Positions 4,986-6,059 of a DNA stretch of 6,059 nucleotides are shown piece after piece (the stretch's first letter is position 1; each line of letters begins with the position of its first letter). A program made the position numbers and the translations under genes. The notes under the pieces are model-generated. The model was not told where the DNA came from, ran no database searches, and saw nothing but the letters and a program-made list of their open reading frames with translations. The DNA comes from Bacteroidales bacterium (GTDB taxonomy: Bacteria; Bacteroidota; Bacteroidia; Bacteroidales; Tenuifilaceae): the NCBI GenBank assembly GCA_003531155.1, contig DQHR01000133.1, positions 14,253 to 20,311 of the forward strand, written 5' to 3'.

Positions 4986-6059
4986 ATGATTAAAGGTAAA
5001 GTACTTATCGTTGATGACAATTCGAATGTATGCAGTGCCCTTGAAATGCTTCTTCAGGAAGTATTTGAGAAGATTGACGTCATCAATTCCCCCAAAAATC
5101 TACTCTATTTGGTTCAACAAGAGCAATATGATGCAATCCTCCTAGATATGAACTTTACCTCGGGTCAGAAAAATGGTAATGAAGGGCTTTACTGGTTAAG
5201 TAGGATTATGGAGTTAAATCCAACAATGTCAGTAATTATGGTAACAGCATACGGAGATGTTGAACTTGCTGTTACAGCACTTAAACAAGGGGCAATTGAT
5301 TTTGTGCTAAAGCCTTGGGAGAACGAGAAATTGCTGGCAACAGTTCAATCTGCTGTAAAGTTGAGTAAATCAAAAAAAGAAATAGCTAGTTTAAAGGATA
5401 CCGAAAAAATACTCCGAAATGAACTAAAAAAGGCACCCTGTCTTTTTATTGGAAAATCACCTGAATTTATGAATATGATGAGCCTTGTTAGAAAGGTTGC
5501 TGGAACTGATGCAAATGTTTTGATTACCGGCGAAAACGGTTCGGGTAAAGAGCTCATTGCACGTGAACTTCATAGATTATCAAACAGATTTAATCAACTA
5601 TTAGTAACTGTTGACATGGGTGCTGTAAGCGAGACTCTTTTTGAAAGCGAACTGTTTGGCCATACTAAAGGTGCTTTTACCGATGCACACAACGATAGAC
5701 CAGGTAAATTCGAAGCAGCAAATAACGGAACTCTTTTTCTTGATGAAATTGGGAACCTATCATCGCCTCTGCAAGCTAAACTTTTAGCAGCCATTCAAAA
5801 TAGAACAATTACCCGTTTAGGTTCAAATAAACCTATACCCATTGATATCAGATTAATATCTGCAACAAATAGGAATTTAAACTCTATGGTAGTTGAAGGT
5901 AAATTCCGCGAGGATCTTTTCTTCAGAATTAACACCATACATATTGAGGTTCCCCCATTACGCCAAAGGCAAGAGGATATTCCTGACCTTGCAGAATTTT
6001 TCGTTAAGAAGTATTCATCAAAGTATGGAAAAGATGGACTAACCTTCGCTCCTAACCTT
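4986..6059 (+). CDS. NtrC-family sigma-54-dependent response regulator, 3'-truncated
   Basis: ATG at 4986 opens a frame that is uninterrupted to the window edge (358 codons visible, no stop). Residues 1-125 are a receiver domain with acidic pair D10/D11, phosphoacceptor D54 (LLDMNF), T87 and K109 (LKPW). A charged helical linker (about 126-150) follows. The AAA+ sigma-54 activation domain starts at about 152 with Walker A GENGSGKE (182-189), the sigma-54-contacting loop as GAFTDA (229-234; the usual form is GAFTGA), Walker B GTLFLDEI (248-255), sensor I SATNR (292-296) and the arginine-finger region FREDLFFRIN (307-316). The end of the AAA+ domain and the expected Fis-type DNA-binding domain (about 90-100 residues in all) lie beyond the right edge. 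Such proteins, once phosphorylated by a histidine kinase, form rings that remodel RpoN holoenzyme. The divergent ABC operon with its RpoN-type promoter is the likely target. AAGG at 4980-4983 is only two bases from the ATG, so it is a poor ribosome site. Confidence 0.93.
   Translation, partial: MIKGKVLIVDDNSNVCSALEMLLQEVFEKIDVINSPKNLLYLVQQEQYDAILLDMNFTSGQKNGNEGLYWLSRIMELNPTMSVIMVTAYGDVELAVTALKQGAIDFVLKPWENEKLLATVQSAVKLSKSKKEIASLKDTEKILRNELKKAPCLFIGKSPEFMNMMSLVRKVAGTDANVLITGENGSGKELIARELHRLSNRFNQLLVTVDMGAVSETLFESELFGHTKGAFTDAHNDRPGKFEAANNGTLFLDEIGNLSSPLQAKLLAAIQNRTITRLGSNKPIPIDIRLISATNRNLNSMVVEGKFREDLFFRINTIHIEVPPLRQRQEDIPDLAEFFVKKYSSKYGKDGLTFAPNL

Noticed and set aside
5345..5794. Two minus-strand open frames (5345-5557 and 5594-5794) under the response-regulator gene.
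   Set aside because: Both overlap the receiver linker and AAA+ coding sequence, whose motifs are intact. They show no independent coding evidence.
1..6059. CRISPR arrays, insertion sequences, tRNA genes, phage or defence genes.
   Set aside because: No regularly spaced direct repeats, transposase motifs, terminal inverted repeats around a gene or cloverleaf-like segments were seen on either strand.

Overview
The window reads as chromosome of a low-GC Bacteroidota, probably order Bacteroidales or a relative. The reasons are AT-rich spacers, A-rich leaders with little Shine-Dalgarno signal, a TAnnTTTG-type -7 promoter element, and a two-domain FtsX/MacB-type ABC permease of about 800 residues of the kind abundant in that phylum. 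The assignment is by family resemblance only.

Layout: (1) positions 1-1073, plus strand, hold the 3' part of an FAD-dependent (DAO-fold) oxidoreductase whose start lies off the left edge, closed by a strong intrinsic terminator. (2) Positions 1137-1271 are non-coding, with two further perfect inverted repeats and a Bacteroidota-like -7 element. They lead into a 77-residue orphan protein (1272-1505) with its own terminator (1539-1573). (3) Convergent to it, on the minus strand, an ATPase (4774-4112) and a permease (4067-1635) form a two-gene MacB/LolCDE/FtsX-type ABC transporter operon. (4) A 211-bp divergent spacer (4775-4985) separates this operon from (5) an NtrC-family response regulator on the plus strand (4986 onward), cut by the right edge within its AAA+ domain.

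The most informative part is the divergent spacer. On the minus strand, 26 bp upstream of the predicted ATPase leader, there is a good sigma-54 (RpoN) -24/-12 element with exact GG-10 bp-GC spacing. About 110-130 bp upstream of the predicted transcription start lies a TTGTC-N9-GACAA inverted repeat, at the distance and with the symmetry expected of an enhancer-binding-protein site. The neighbouring gene encodes exactly such an activator. The simplest reading is a local signalling unit: a sensor kinase not seen here (perhaps just beyond the right edge) phosphorylates the regulator at D54; the regulator binds the inverted repeat and drives RpoN-dependent transcription of the ABC transporter. The repeat also lies 55 bp before the regulator's own start codon, so autoregulation is possible. 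No adaptor or outer-membrane partner for the transporter is present in the window, so its substrate is unknown.

I see no tRNA, rRNA, CRISPR array, insertion sequence or phage gene.
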